DNA of 64,000 bases, from assembly GCF_000002425.4 (NCBI RefSeq), contig NC_037265.1, forward strand, positions 1,583,980 through 1,647,979, in the 5' to 3' direction. The notes below the pieces were generated by a model. It saw nothing but the letters and a program-made list of their open reading frames with translations, was not told the DNA's origin and ran no database searches. Numbering within the stretch: position 1 is the stretch's first letter; each line of letters begins with the position of its first letter. Positions 9,689 through 21,924 of this stretch are shown one piece after another. This DNA comes from Physcomitrium patens (taxonomy: Eukaryota; Streptophyta; Bryopsida; Funariales; Funariaceae). The translations under genes were made by a program, and so were the position numbers.

Positions 9689-11961
9689 ATGCCTCAGTTG
9701 TGTGAATCATTGAAGCACCAAGCATTGGTGCAACTTAGGAGTGGTGTTTCTACAAAAAAAGTTGCAGACTCACTTGAAATGAGTCAATCTTCAGTATCTC
9801 ATCTGAGGAAGGAGATTAGTGGTGAAATAAAAAAGCAAAGAGGAAGACGTCCAAAGGTTTTAGGAGAGCAAGAGAAGCAACTTGGTGTGCACCTTGTCAC
9901 TACTGGTTGTCTCAAAACGACAAGTGCAGTTGCAAAACAACTTCGAGAAAAAACTAGATAAACACTTCTCAGACATCACCTTGAGGCGTGGTTTGAGAGA
10001 AGCTGGTTAGGATGCTTGTGTGCAACAAAAGAAGCCTCTACTTGCCAAAAGACATGTTCTTTCAAGGTTGAGTTTTGCTCATAAATACAAAAATTGGACC
10101 GTTGATAATTGGAAACGGGTTATTTTCAGTGATGAGACAAAGATTAACCTAATCAAGTCAGATGGTAGGTCTTGGTGTTGGTTGAGAGAAGGGGAACGAC
10201 CTGGACCTAAACATATTAGTCAAACTGTCAAACATGGTGGTGGTTCAATTATGATTTGGGATTATATGACTGCTTTTGGGCTGGGTGCTTGGTATCAAAT
10301 TGAAAGTAGAATGGAACAACACTTATACAAAAAAATTTTAGAAACCTACTTATAAAGTACCACACAGAATTACAACTTAGATCCTACTAAGGTGGTTTTT
10401 CAACATGATAATGATCCCAAACATACGGTGTCGAGATAGAGAGAGTTTGCCTCAAGAAAGCGCTGGGCTTCTGGCTGTCACTAAATACTCAATCAAGTTT
10501 GAAATATAAGGGTAACTATTTTATATATATAAACTCTTCTCCTTTGGAGCAATTACATCAATATACAAGCCTTAAAATCCAAAGAACACCAAAATACTTG
10601 ATAAGGTGTTATAAAAAACTTATATATCCTTATGAGGAATTTTTCCTGAAGTTCAATAGCTCATAACTTACGATCTATCCGTCTAAACAACTCCAAATGT
10701 TACATGGAGTACTGATATATCTTTAACAACTACCACACCAAAATGCAACCGTAAATTCGTCTTAGATCTTGTGATATCTTGAAAACCCTAACTGTAGCTT
10801 CAAACCCTAGCTTTTTTACACCCGTGTACAACTTCCTTCATATCTCACAAATTAATTATTCAAATACTATGAAACTTTGATTTAAAGCTTCTTAACCCAA
10901 TTAAACACACTTGTGGAAATTTTGAGCCAAAAATTCGTCCAGAAACTCAAGATATGGCTTCACCCATAACTAGCAACAAAACGATATACTTACTGCCTTC
11001 AAATTACAAGTGCTGTCTTCAACGCCTCATAACTCCTTCATCCAATCTTAGAATTCACTATACAGTAAGTAGAATGTGTAGCCGAGAAAATGCTCCCTTC
11101 AAATCCAGTCGCCGATCTTCCGTTGCTCTCCGTATTCGTATGTGATGCCCAAAAGAAGTGACAGTAGGTACGAAATTGACACCTTATCTTTGAACATTCA
11201 TATCTTTTCCATAAAAACCCGAAATCACACAAAATCTTCACCCAAGTTATACCAAAAACCCTAAACCTTCTGACCCTAGCCTCAAAAGCTCCAATGGCCT
11301 CGAAAGAGGAACCCTAATCCCTAATATGGCCTCGGGCAGCCTCCTCAAAGCCCATTGGGCATGGTATTCGACCAATAGGGATGAAGTTCTTCACCCCTTG
11401 CCTTCATCCAACCATGCCTTACTTTCATCCTTCCCAATAAGCCTCCTTCTAGTTATTTTTTTATCTTTTAACTCCTCCCTTCCCTTAATCTTTATACTAA
11501 CTATCTAAATCCTATATAATATAAATTCTATAATCAAATTAGATTAACTTTCAAATAATTTTTCTTATTTCAATTCATTTTAAATTAACATACTCACTAT
11601 TCTAACTTACATTAAGACTTATAAATATATTACATGTTTTCACTAATTTTTACATATTGTAAGTAATTACAGTACGACAACGGCAAAAAGTGTTTAGTTT
11701 TGGCTCTCTTCATAGCCATTTCAGCTCCTTCGATGGCCAGCTCAATCTCCAGATTTGAATCTAATGGAACATTTTTGGGCACTTCTCAAACAGCGTTTGA
11801 GCCAAGTGACTCCAAGGCCAAGAGGTGTTCAAGAATTGTGGGAGAATGTTTGTAGTATTTACCCTAGTTTTGATGCAAAAGATTGTGAGAAACTATACAA
11901 AAGTATGCCTAGAAGGATTTCAGATGTTTTGGAAGCAAAAGGTTATTGGACTAAATATTGA
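9689..11961 (+). pseudogene. Tc1-like transposase pseudogene (split)
   Basis: The same transposase as the 338-residue protein of copy 2, in three pieces. 9,689-9,961 holds the N-terminal helix-turn-helix DNA-binding half (MPQLCESLKH start, RGRRPKV hook). 10,020-10,427 holds FSDETKINL, with the first catalytic Asp, and HDNDPKH, with the second. 11,684-11,961 holds DLNLMEHFW, with the catalytic Glu, and the C-terminus ending GYWTKY. Compared with copy 2 there is a one-base insertion near 9,956 that shifts the frame, a TTG-to-TAG change near 10,007-10,010 and a CAA-to-TAA change near 10,353. A 1,251-bp insertion with a 4-bp duplication separates the last piece. It cannot make an active enzyme. 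Confidence 0.9.
10429..11679. mobile_element. Solo-LTR-like insertion inside Tc1-like copy 1
   Basis: This 1,251-bp insertion begins TGTCG and ends CGACA, as LTRs do. It is flanked on both sides by ACGG (10,425-10,428 and 11,680-11,683). Comparison with copy 2 shows that removing the insert plus one ACGG restores the transposase sequence exactly in length, so both boundaries are certain. There is no coding content of note. A TATATATATAAACTC stretch near 10,524-10,540 could be its promoter. The parent element is not present in the window, and the family is unknown. Confidence 0.8.
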
Positions 11962-12155
11962 AGTTTGAAGATTTTCTTTGAACAATACTGAGTACAAGAC
12001 ATAGTTGTTGATTTGACTTTGTAGAAGGATGTTTAGTTATCAATTTGATGTGCAACTTTGTACATGTGTACAAGACTGTGTGTATTATTCCAGGTAACTT
12101 TCAGATTTATAAAGCAATCATTGAAATTTCTGTAATTGCTCTTAAAAGTTGGCAC

Positions 12156-12188
12156 TTCAGATTTTGTACTCAGTTTTGTTTGTCATTG
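12156..12188 (-). repeat. Right terminal inverted repeat of Tc1-like copy 1
   Basis: TTCAGATTTTGTACTCAG and the following bases are the reverse complement of the left end. TA follows at 12,189-12,190. Confidence 0.85.
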
Positions 12189-12190
12189 TA

Positions 12191-12480
12191 TGTATCATAA
12201 GGTGATAGTTATTAATAAATGGCAGAACAAACTCAAACTGAATATTAATATTTTTTGCCCATTTTCCTTAAGTATTGCAAAAACCATTCTTTATAGGTTT
12301 TGGGACTATTCTAAGGCTGCTTGAATTTGGAAATGGTGCTTTATTATCATTCATAAAATACATCAAAATCTTGATGTATTACCATCATGGTACAACATTC
12401 AATGGCACCATTGCATATTAATAAAATTATTATACTAGTAGTTTAGCAAATTTAAGCTTATTTGGACATTGTTTAGAGGA
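12191..12480 (+). mobile_element. LINE remnant, 3' continuation beyond the Tc1-like insertion
   Basis: A short stretch reading SKAA-IWKWCFIIIHKIHQNLDVLPSWYNIQWHHCIL (about 12,310-12,420) fits the C-terminal part of plant L1-type LINE proteins. It continues the remnant that ends at 9,348. The exact 3' end is not visible, and no poly-A tail is evident. Confidence 0.55.
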
Positions 12481-12553
12481 GCTACTATTTGAGAATTATG
12501 ATTAGAATGTAATAGTATGATTTTTAGTAAAGAAAAGTAGTAGATAGAACATA

Positions 12554-12781
12554 TGTCATAGACATACCTATAATTATCTAAATAATATGATTAGGTAGAA
12601 ATAAATAAAAATAAATTAAATTACTAATATTTCATACAGAAGCTTTTTAGAAGCTATTTAGATATAATTTTATCTTTATATATGTAATTATGTGATTACA
12701 AGGTTAAAAACTTTGCTAAAAAATTTGCTATGTGTCACACTTACAAATAACTTGTGATATAAGCTGACAATGTGGCATATA
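12554..12781 (+). mobile_element. Left half of an old solo LTR, gypsy family A
   Basis: This starts TGTCATAGACAT and follows the first half of the family A LTR (compare 48,562-49,101), including the TTAAAAACTT..GCTATGTG segment. It stops at CATATA, where a family A element in the opposite orientation is inserted. The second half resumes at 21,925. It is heavily AT-shifted and therefore old. Confidence 0.7.
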
Positions 12782-13318
12782 TCTTATCAAAGAAATGAAA
12801 CCTCAAGAACTAAAAAATCAAGATATTCTTGTATTACTCAAAAAGATTAGATAATCACTCAAAGGTAATTTGATATTAAACCAGAATGACTATTACAAAA
12901 GAAAAGAAGATTAAAAAGTTTTAAAAAAAGATCAAAGATTAGAAAGACATTGACAAGAGTGAAAAAGACTTCATTCTTATCTCCATGTATATTATCTAAG
13001 TAAAAGCTACATAATGATGTTCTATAAGACTTCTAACATGTATTGACTTTGCTAGTCACATATTTTAACTTATAAGGCAAGTTTTTTATATGTGCGCTAC
13101 ATAGTTAGCTTGTTCCATGAGCTACTAAAAAGTGTGGCATGTAGTTAACTTATGACTAAGTTTAATCTATCAATTAATTACAAATACAAGTTAAGTCAAA
13201 ATTACATCTATGATTCTTTTAAGAAGCTTCTTTAGAAAAAAAGTGAATTTAATTTATATTTACTTTATCTACTTAATCATATAAGTAATTATTGGAGTAA
13301 ATATGTATGTTTGTGACA
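12782..13318 (-). repeat. 3' LTR of the decayed family A element
   Basis: About 537 bp, matching the reverse complement of the 540-bp family A LTR. It ends GTGACA at 13,318. Confidence 0.75.
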
Positions 13319-13355
13319 TTATTTCCTTTTTTAGAGTTAAGTTCTACAAAGAGCG

Positions 13356-14736
13356 GTGTTGTGATGTAACATGGCTAATGAATGAAAGAAAGAAGAAAAT
13401 ATTATATTCTAAAAGATATTTTTTTAAAATATTATAAAAAATTATGTTAAAAATAAAGATAATAGTCAAAAATATAATAAAACTAGAAAGTGCTAATGCT
13501 ATTTTTTTTTACAAAATAGACTTCTATTTATTTTTTAGAACCATAAATAAGGCAAATCAAAGTAGATTGAAAAATTAAATAATATAGGCATGTATAAGAA
13601 AGAATTAAGAGCAGATTTTAGAAAAATTTACCTTAAGAAGCCAAGAAATGATACCAAGAGAAAACAAGTTGTCAACCTGGATTGAAATCAGACCCTGAGG
13701 TACAAAACCATGCATGTACATTGGCTTTAGGATTCTTTTGTATATTAAAGAGTGAAATTTGATAGCATACTTAAAAAAAGTTTTAGTTTTTAATTTTATG
13801 TTATTTGAATTAATATTGATATTTTGGGAGATTTTCAAAGTTAGTAATGTATTTGGTAGAATTAGGATTTAAAAAATTAAAATATATTTACAAATTTGAA
13901 GGTTTCTTGAATTCTATGGTATGTGTATGAGTGAAATTTTGGCAATGTTTTAGTGCATTCATTTTAAATATGTATGCAAATTTTGAGGTGAATCAAATAA
14001 TTAGATTGAAGTATATGAAGGTTTTTATAGGTTGGGATCTCAAAAATTGGAGTTTGAGGATCATTGAGTGTTTCTAAGATCTTCAACAATCTATCAATTG
14101 GATTGAATTCAAATACATTTATACAAATATTAGACTTGATTTTCAATTTTTGAATGAAATTTGAGATCAATTCAATAGCTTAAGAAGGAGATAATAGCAT
14201 TGGAAGTTGAGCATTCAGGTTAGAATAAGAAGCGGCTCAACATCCATTTGGATTATCTTGCATTTCTTTCAATAGGTAAGTACGATCAATTTTATCTTTC
14301 TTATACTTATTTTTAACTAAGATATTAAAAACTTTGTAAATTTTGAATTGATATCAATGATTTGATTATTAGTTATTGATATTCTGTTTTGATATAGGAT
14401 TTATTAAGATTTTATTTAAGATCTAGGATTTGGTTTAGAATTTGATTAGGATTTGATTAAGGTTTGTTTAGATTTTTTTAGGATTTGTCTAGGATTTAGA
14501 GTTTTATTAGAATTTTACTAAGATTTGACTTTGGATTTGGTTAATATTCAATTAGGATTTCAATTAGGATTTAACCTATGATTTGGTTAAGTTTCAATTG
14601 AGGTTTAAATTAGGATTATATTAATATTTCTATTTTTATTATTCTTTAAAAAAATTATTATCTCTATAAATTTTTTATTTCTAATATTTCTTTAATATTA
14701 TTATTATTTCTTTAAGGACTTATTTTCATATTTCTT

Positions 14737-14769
<33 letters not shown>

Positions 14770-14934
14770 GAGATAAAATTATGACTTCTTTGTATTTCTT
14801 TTGTGACTTCTTTTAAGTTTATTTCAATATGTTAAAGTTGATTGGATTTATTAAGAATTACTTGAAGTTCATTTAAGGCTCTATTAGACTTGATAGAATC
14901 ATTGTTGCATTTTTATTTATCTTCTATAATTAGG
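13356..14934 (+). repeat. Unclassified dispersed repeat D, copy 1
   Basis: This unit of about 1.6 kb is present three times: here, inverted at 18,728-20,352, and at 40,177-41,572. Shared landmarks are GTTGTCAACCTGGATTGAAATCAGA with ACAAAACCATGCA (13,668-13,717), ATCTCAAAAATTGGAGTTTGA (14,038-14,058) and a run of degenerate TTTAGGATTTGG repeats (14,395-14,640). It has no coding frame, and no clear terminal repeats were found. It could be a large LTR of an unseen element or a non-autonomous element. It sits in the decayed gypsy element next to its 3' LTR and is followed by a 26-bp palindrome (14,921-14,946). Confidence 0.65.
14741..14769. repeat. Poly-T tract
   Basis: Twenty-nine uninterrupted T within repeat D copy 1. 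Confidence 0.95.
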
Positions 14935-14999
14935 TAATTATAGAAGTAATTACTATTTTTTATAGATCTTGCTATTCTTCATCTTGGTTTTTATGGATG

Positions 15000-17900
15000 T
15001 TATCAATGAAAAGCCTCACCATCTTGTTGCATTTGCAAGATTTTTTTCTAGGTCCCATTTACATTTATTAATATCATATCTACGCCAATGAAAAAAATAT
15101 TCCAACCTATTTTAGCACTACCTTGAATCTATGACTTCTTTCACTTCAAAATTTTGATTATTATCTACTTCTTTAGGAAAAAGTGGCATTTATCTTCTTC
15201 TTAAAATATTTACTATCTTATATAGGTAAAGAAAGGATATGTGGAATACAAGATAGATCTTTATAGACTCCAATAGAAATGATTGATAAGCAATAAGATT
15301 GACTTGTTCACAAAGAGGAAAAGATCCAAGCCTATCATAATCCAACTTATCTTAAAGACAAGTACTCTTGATATTCCAACAAAGTAACAATACTTTGTCA
15401 TCCATATTAACTTGTAGTTATTCTTTGCAATAGGCATCTGCTTTGATCTTTTGTTGCTCTTGAGCTTCCTTTAATTTTTCCAACATTTTTGTATGTAGCT
15501 TTGATAAACAAATTACCAAATCTTTTGTTATAGAATTATAAACTTTTAAAAAGTTAAAAATATCAAATTATGGATGACAATCATAGTTGAAAAAAAAAAT
15601 TTGTTGACTAGAAAAATATATTAAATTATAATATGCAAACTTTGAAAATAAAAAAAGAATAATTCAATCAACTTGATGATAGTTGATGAAATACCTTTGA
15701 TATTACTCTAAAGCTTGGTTTATTCTATCCATTTGTCTATCAATTTGAAGATAAAAAGTTAACAAGAAAACCTTAAAAAATATTCTCCAAAATCTTCATA
15801 CAAATTAAATCTCTCTATTCAATATAATATCTTTGGACAATCCATAACAAGGATAGATGTTGTCAAGAAAAAACTTAGTCATTTCTTTACCTAAGATAGA
15901 TTTTGTACATGGTACAAAATATGCCATCTTGGTAAAACTATCTAATATTACAAATATAGAATCATACAAACCTAAGATTAAAAGATTTTTGATAAAATCT
16001 ATAGAAACAAAAGACTACGATTGCTTTGAAATAGATTATAGCTAAAGAAGTCCATAAGATCAAAAATGAAGAGTTTTGGATCTTGAACAAATATCACATG
16101 ATTTTACAAAATCTTTGACTATCTTCAACATTTGAGGTCATCAAAAATTTCTAGATATTAATTCCAAAGTTTTATTTTATCCAAAATTTCTAATTTTTAG
16201 AAAGTGATGATAAACCTGAAAAATACATAAACATGCTTTGCCTTTTGAAATATACAACTATCTCTCAAAATAGACTAGATTATTATTAAATTTTAATTTA
16301 GAAGAATCATGAGACTTGAAAGAATTATTCTTAATATCATGAACTAGAAACAAAAGATATACTTGATTGAATTTGCTTGAAAAAATTTGAATCAATAGTT
16401 AATATTGATTTTACCACTCAAAGGTGAAAATGCTTTGGCTTTAAAAGAATTTTTCTTTACTGATAAAAATATGGATCTCTTTTTTTGGTGTAAGATAAGA
16501 ACGACCAAAAATGGCTTCTAACAAACCTTATTTTTTGGATCAATAAGTGATCTTGAAATCAAATCTTAATAAAAACATTCTTCAATGAGCTTGGTGACAA
16601 TTCAAAATATGTGTTGACATGAATTACTTGAAGTTCTTATAATCCGTATATATGGTGATAAGACTAAAAGCACCTTCTAGATAATGATGCCATTCTTGAA
16701 ATAAATCCTTAATTATAAGAAGTTTTTTATCATAGATTTTATAATTAATTTTGACTGCTAAATTATTTTTAGAATAAAAAGCTATCGAGTAGAGCTTGTT
16801 ATCTATTTCTATTTTTAATAAAACAATACCTATAGCAAAATCTAATGTATTTATTTTCGTAAAGAATTCCATCAAAAAATCAACACAATAAAAAATTGTT
16901 TCAAAAATAAATGTTGTTTGTAAGATTTCATAAGATGTTTGAGCTTCACTACTCCACTTAAGTTTGTCTTTACATGTTAGATATGTAAGAGGGGCTGCCA
17001 CTTGAGAAAATTTCTTAATGAAGATCCAACAATAATTAGCAAATTTTAAAAAACATTACACATATTTGATTGTTTTTGAGATCTCTCAATCTATGATAGT
17101 TTAGACCTTCTTAAGATCCATCATAAGACCATCATTTAAAATAATATATCTTAAAAAGTCAACTTAAATACTATAAAATATATGCCTTTTTATCTTGGCA
17201 TATAATCTATATTTCTTAGTTTTTTTAATACATAACAAACATAAAGTTCATCCTCTTTTGTATTCTTAGAATAAATTAAGAATTTTTTTAAATAAAAAAT
17301 AATAAAATCATCAAAAAAATTATAAAAGACATCATTCATTAGATGTTGAAAAGCAACTAATACATTTATAAGTCCAAAAGGCATGACATTATATTTAAAA
17401 TGGCCATATTCGATTTGAAATATATTTTTTTATTTTCTTTCTTTCTTTTATGCATACTAGATTATATGCTACTAATAGATCTATTTTTGTATAGATCTTT
17501 ATCTTATTTAGTTGATTAAAAAGTCTTAAATTTAAAAATGAAAAATATCTATTTTTATCATGATCTGTTGAGTCCTGAATAATCCACACACATCTACAAA
17601 GATCCATCTTTTTTCTTCTTTAATAAGATAAGAACCATAATTGGAGATTTAAAATAACATATAAAGTTTTTAGCCAAATTTTCATCAATGAATTCTTTGA
17701 ATATAGCCAACTTATTTTGTGATAGGCTATAGACAGTGGTCGAAATGGTCGTTGAGTTTTTTTTTGAAGATTGATGGAATAATCATAAAGACAATGCTTT
17801 GAAAAAATATTTATATATTTTTTTTAAAAATGTCTCGATAATCTTAGTAATTATTTGGAATACCATTTAAATTCTTTTTTCTATTAATAATAAATATAAT

Positions 17901-18700
17901 GTATATAGCAAAAATTGATTCTTTTTTTGTAGCATACATGATAGTTCTTGCATCTACCAATAATGGTTTAGATGTATCAACCTTATAGATTTTTATTTGC
18001 CTAGTAGAATCTTAAATTAAACTATAGGAAAAATCAAGATTACAAGAAATTCAGTCTATATGAACTTTATACTTTTTTAACCACAATAATCCTAATATAA
18101 TTGAGTTAAAAGGAGATCTAATTATACTAGATATTATTAAACTATTATGACTACTAGTTGCTACTTTTAATGGAATAATTCTATATGTACCATCTCTAAG
18201 AGACATCAAATGACCATCTTTTACTTCTATATATATAGGTTTGATTTTTTTAACTAAGAATATTACTTATTTTTTGACAAAATCTTTGTTTATAAAATAG
18301 GCAAAGGCTCTTAAATCTAATAAGACTAAGACTTTGAGATTTTTTGGTCCCATAAAAACTTCTATTGTAAAACAATGTGAAGGATCTAAGGAGAGAATAT
18401 GACCTTTATTAGGACTTATGCAAGATTCTAGCCACACAATTCATATTATAGTTGGAAAAACCTGTTATTTAATACATTGTCCTCTTTAGCAACCATGCTC
18501 CATTGACATTTTATAATTGTATAGCATCTTTAGACAATATTGAGTAGTGTGCTTGAATTCTCCATAATATAGGCATAAATCTTTTTGATGATGATAAGTG
18601 TATTCTTGCTTAGTAAGAGATTTAAAATACATCATGTCAATTTATATAGGCTTTAACTTAGATAAGTAAGCTTTAAAAAACTTACAAGGTGTTGTTGTCT
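15000..18700 (-). pseudogene. pol and gag-end region of the decayed family A element
   Basis: Reading the minus strand gives, in order: a zinc-knuckle-like segment (about 18,500-18,600), aspartic-protease-like sequence, reverse-transcriptase sequence (about 17,190-17,610, with FNQLNKIKIYTKIDL and MPFGLINVLVAFQHLMNDVF), RNase H (16,624-17,001, with YSIAFYSKNN and HHYLEG..LITIYTDYKNF), integrase core (about 15,860-16,040) and a chromodomain trace near 15,020-15,130. Each segment aligns by eye with the younger family A element at 50,324-53,121. It is a fossil with many breaks. Confidence 0.75.
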
Positions 18701-18727
18701 TAGTACATGTATTTTTGGTTGAGAATG

Positions 18728-20352
18728 CATCAAGCACCTAATTAAAGAAGATAAATAAAAATACAACAACAATCCTATCAAGTCTAATAAAATCTTAAAT
18801 AAAATTTAATTAAATTTTAATAATCCTAATCAAACTTTAATCAATCCAAAATAAATTTAAAAGAAGTTACTAAAATATTCTAAAAAAAAATAATAAGAAA
18901 TCATAAAGAAATATAAAAATGAATCTTTAAAGAAATAACAATAATCTTTAAGAAATATTAAAAAATAAATAAAAAAATAACAAAGAATCCTTTACAATAC
19001 TAAAAATAAAAACCATAATTGAATCTTAACCAATCCCTAGGTCAAACCTTAATTAAAACCTTAATTAAAACTTAATCAATTCTTAAATCAAACCTTAAAT
19101 GAAACCTGAATTGAATCTTGACCAAATCTTAGGTCAAATCCTAATGAAACTCTAATAAAATCCTAAATCCTAAATAAATCCTAGACAAATCCTAAATAAA
19201 TCTTAATAAATTCCTAGTAAAGTTTTAAATCAAATTCCAAATAAATCTTAATTCTAACCAAATGCTAGACCAAATCCTAAGTCCTAATCAAAGCGCAAGC
19301 ATATCTTAAACCAAATCCTATAGCAAAATCGAATCTCAACAATTAATAATTAAACTATTAATATCAACTCAAAATTTGTACACTTCTTAATATTTTAGTT
19401 AAAAAGAAGATGAAGAAAGATAAAATCAATTGAACTTACCAATTGAGAGAAATCCAAGATAAACTAATTGGATGTTGTTTAGCCTCCTGTTCCAACCTAA
19501 ATGCTAAACTTCTTGTACCAAAATCTCCTTTTTGAATTATTAAATTGCTCTCAAATTTCAATTTAATGTTGAAAATCAAGTCTTATATCTATATAAAAAA
19601 AATTAACTTCAATCCAATTGACAAATCACTAAAGATCTTAGTAATACTCATTGACCTTCAAACTCCAATTTTTGAGACTTCAACCTACAAAAATCTTAAC
19701 ACACTTTGATCTAACTCTTTGATTGACTTCAAAATTTGTATACATATTAAGAACTAGTACATCAAGACACTATCCAAATTTTATTTGTACACATACTAGT
19801 AAACTAACGAAATCCTCAAATTTATTATTATATTTTTATTTCTCAAAATCTAAATCAACTAAGAACATTATTAACTTTGAAAATCTTCCAAAAATTCAAT
19901 ATTGATCTAAATGATATAAAACCAATGTATAAAATTTTTTCTTCAATTTTGCTCTCAAAATTTAATTTTTGATCTATGGAAGAATCTTAGAGTCATCATA
20001 GGTGTGTATTTTTGTGCTTTAAGTTTTGATTTCAATCCAAGTTGACAACTAGTCTTCTACAGGTACTAATTCTTAGATTTTTGTAGTAAATTTTATTAAA
20101 AAACCTACTCTTAAATCACTCCTACATATGCCTATATCGTTTAATTTTCTAATATATTTTTTTTGTTTAAGTAATGGTCCTACAAAGTAAGTTGAAGCCT
20201 ATTTTATAGAAGGCAACATTAATATCTTTTAGTTTTACTATCTTTTTGACTATTATCTATATTTCTAAAATAATTTGCTATAATAGTTTAAAATAAGATA
20301 TTTTATAATATAATATTTTCTTCTTTCTTTTATTTATTAGCTATGTTATATT
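18728..20352 (-). repeat. Unclassified dispersed repeat D, copy 2 (inverted)
   Basis: The reverse complement of the unit at 13,356-14,934. Its matching landmarks are degenerate AAATCCTAAATC repeats (18,790-19,330), CTCCAATTTTTGAGACTTCA (about 19,661-19,680) and TTGATTTCAATCCAAGTTGACAAC (about 20,025-20,048). It interrupts the gag part of the decayed family A element. Together with copy 1 it makes a long inverted pair with about 3.8 kb between the arms. Confidence 0.65.
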
Positions 20353-21390
20353 AGAACATTTCTATAGCTTGATTTGTATTTCTTTAATGAAATCTTTGTC
20401 CCTGAAATCTTTCAAAGAATTTTTTGTCACATGCAATGGTTTAAGTAATAAATTTCTCTAATGAATTTACTATTGGTATTATTAGTAATAAATCTTTAAC
20501 ATTATTTTTCAATTCATATCAAAATTGATTCATAAGGGCTTTATTATTCTAATTTACATTACAAGTAAGATTTTAGAATTCAACAGCATATGTGGTAGAT
20601 TAATGTGATCCTTGTTGTAGTGATGTAAGCTTAGTCTTTGCTATCCTTTTTCTATTACTTTCTCTATATGTAGCTATGAATACTTCTAATAATGAATTCA
20701 AATCATAGAATAGTTGTCAATATTTTTCCGTCAAAAGTATAATTTAACAAAGATCACTTCCTAATGAAAGTACACATAAGAATTTAATTTGAGTAAATCT
20801 ATTGATGTATTGAAAATGATGCAACTTTAAATAGGACTTAATTTGTTACTAAAGTCTTTGAAATTTTGATCTTCTTCCATCAAACTTGAGCATATTAATT
20901 CTTACCTCTCTTGTGCTTATAAAATTAGACTTCTTGAATTTAGTTGTGGAGCTGATTTATTTGCTTCTTTCAATTACACATCTTTTTAGAATAGACTAGG
21001 GTCTTTTTTATATATATATAAATAGTACTTCTATGATCCACATTAGAAATATGTAAGATTTCTATTCTTAGAGTGTTCACAAGCTTGTGAAGATTTGTAA
21101 TAGTTGCAATCTATTCTCACTTTTGTTGAGAATAGTATCCGTAATCTATCCTTCTATGAAAAACTCAAATAAATTTTAAAAAGTTAAATTAGAAGAGGAT
21201 AATTTGCAATCTCTAAAATCAAATAAAAAATTTGACAAAAAAAAATAATTCATTTTTTTTAGGAAAAAATCAATATTAAAAAATTAAATTATTTATTTGA
21301 AGGTGGAAAGTCTACAACCTTCAAAACACAAGAATAAAAGTGGGATAATCTACTCACTTCTAAAACAAGACAAGAACAATAAGTTAACAC

Positions 21391-21924
21391 TCTTATCAAA
21401 TTATCAAAAATATGAATCTTGAAGAACTAAAAAACCAAGACACTATTATGTCATTCAAAAAGACTAGATAATCACTCAAAGATGACATAATATCAAACTA
21501 AAATGACTATTGCTAAAGATAAGAAGATCAAAAAATCTTGAAGTAAGACTAAAGACTACAAAGAAGTTAATAAGAGTGAAGAAGGCTTCATTTTTGCCTC
21601 TATATATACTATGTAATTAGGAGCTACATAGCAATATTTTATATGACGTCCAACACGAGTTCACTTTGCTAAACACATGTCTTAACTTGTAAGGCAATTT
21701 TTCTATATGTACGCGACATAATTAGCTTGTTCCACAAGCTACTGACATATATGTTGACCAAGTTTCAAACCTCTCAATCAATTATAAACATATATAAAGT
21801 CAAAATCATGTCTATGAAGCTTCTAGGAACCTTCTCTAAAAGATATTATGAAATTAATCTTTATTTACCTACTTCTACGTAATAATATAGATTATTATTA
21901 GAGTAAATGCGTATATTTGTGATA
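21391..21924 (-). repeat. 5' LTR of the decayed family A element
   Basis: About 534 bp, starting TCTTATCAAA like its partner at 12,782 and ending GTGATA. It contains the AAGAGTGAAGAAGGCTTCA segment that is complementary to the family A LTR. Confidence 0.75.

Larger units (their letters stand above)
9349..12188 (+). mobile_element. Tc1-like DNA transposon, copy 1 (interrupted, inactive)
   Basis: The element starts with CAGTGACAAACGAAACCAAG after a TA (9,347-9,348) and ends with the complementary terminal repeat before another TA (12,189-12,190). The terminal inverted repeats are about 33 bp and match those of copy 2 at 60,987-62,570. TA duplication and a CAGT-type terminus are standard for Tc1/mariner. 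The transposase is in plus orientation and is broken by point changes and by a 1,251-bp LTR-like insertion (10,429-11,679). Without that insertion the element would be about 1.59 kb, the same as copy 2. It inserted into the LINE, whose sequence resumes at 12,191. Confidence 0.9.
12782..21924 (-). mobile_element. Decayed Ty3/gypsy chromovirus, family A, minus orientation
   Basis: A broken fossil with dozens of breaks, strongly shifted toward AT. LTRs of family A bound it: 12,782-13,318 (3' LTR) and 21,391-21,924 (5' LTR), both in minus orientation. CATATA flanks both ends (12,776-12,781 and 21,925-21,930). Parts in element order are gag-like sequence (about 20,350-21,300 and 18,500-18,720), protease, reverse transcriptase and RNase H (about 16,600-18,450), integrase (about 15,400-16,300) and chromodomain (about 15,020-15,130). 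Two copies of an unrelated 1.6-kb repeat lie inside it. The DNA next to the 3' LTR (about 13,319-13,356) matches the same position in the younger family A element at 48,562-54,219. It is much older than that element. Confidence 0.8.
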
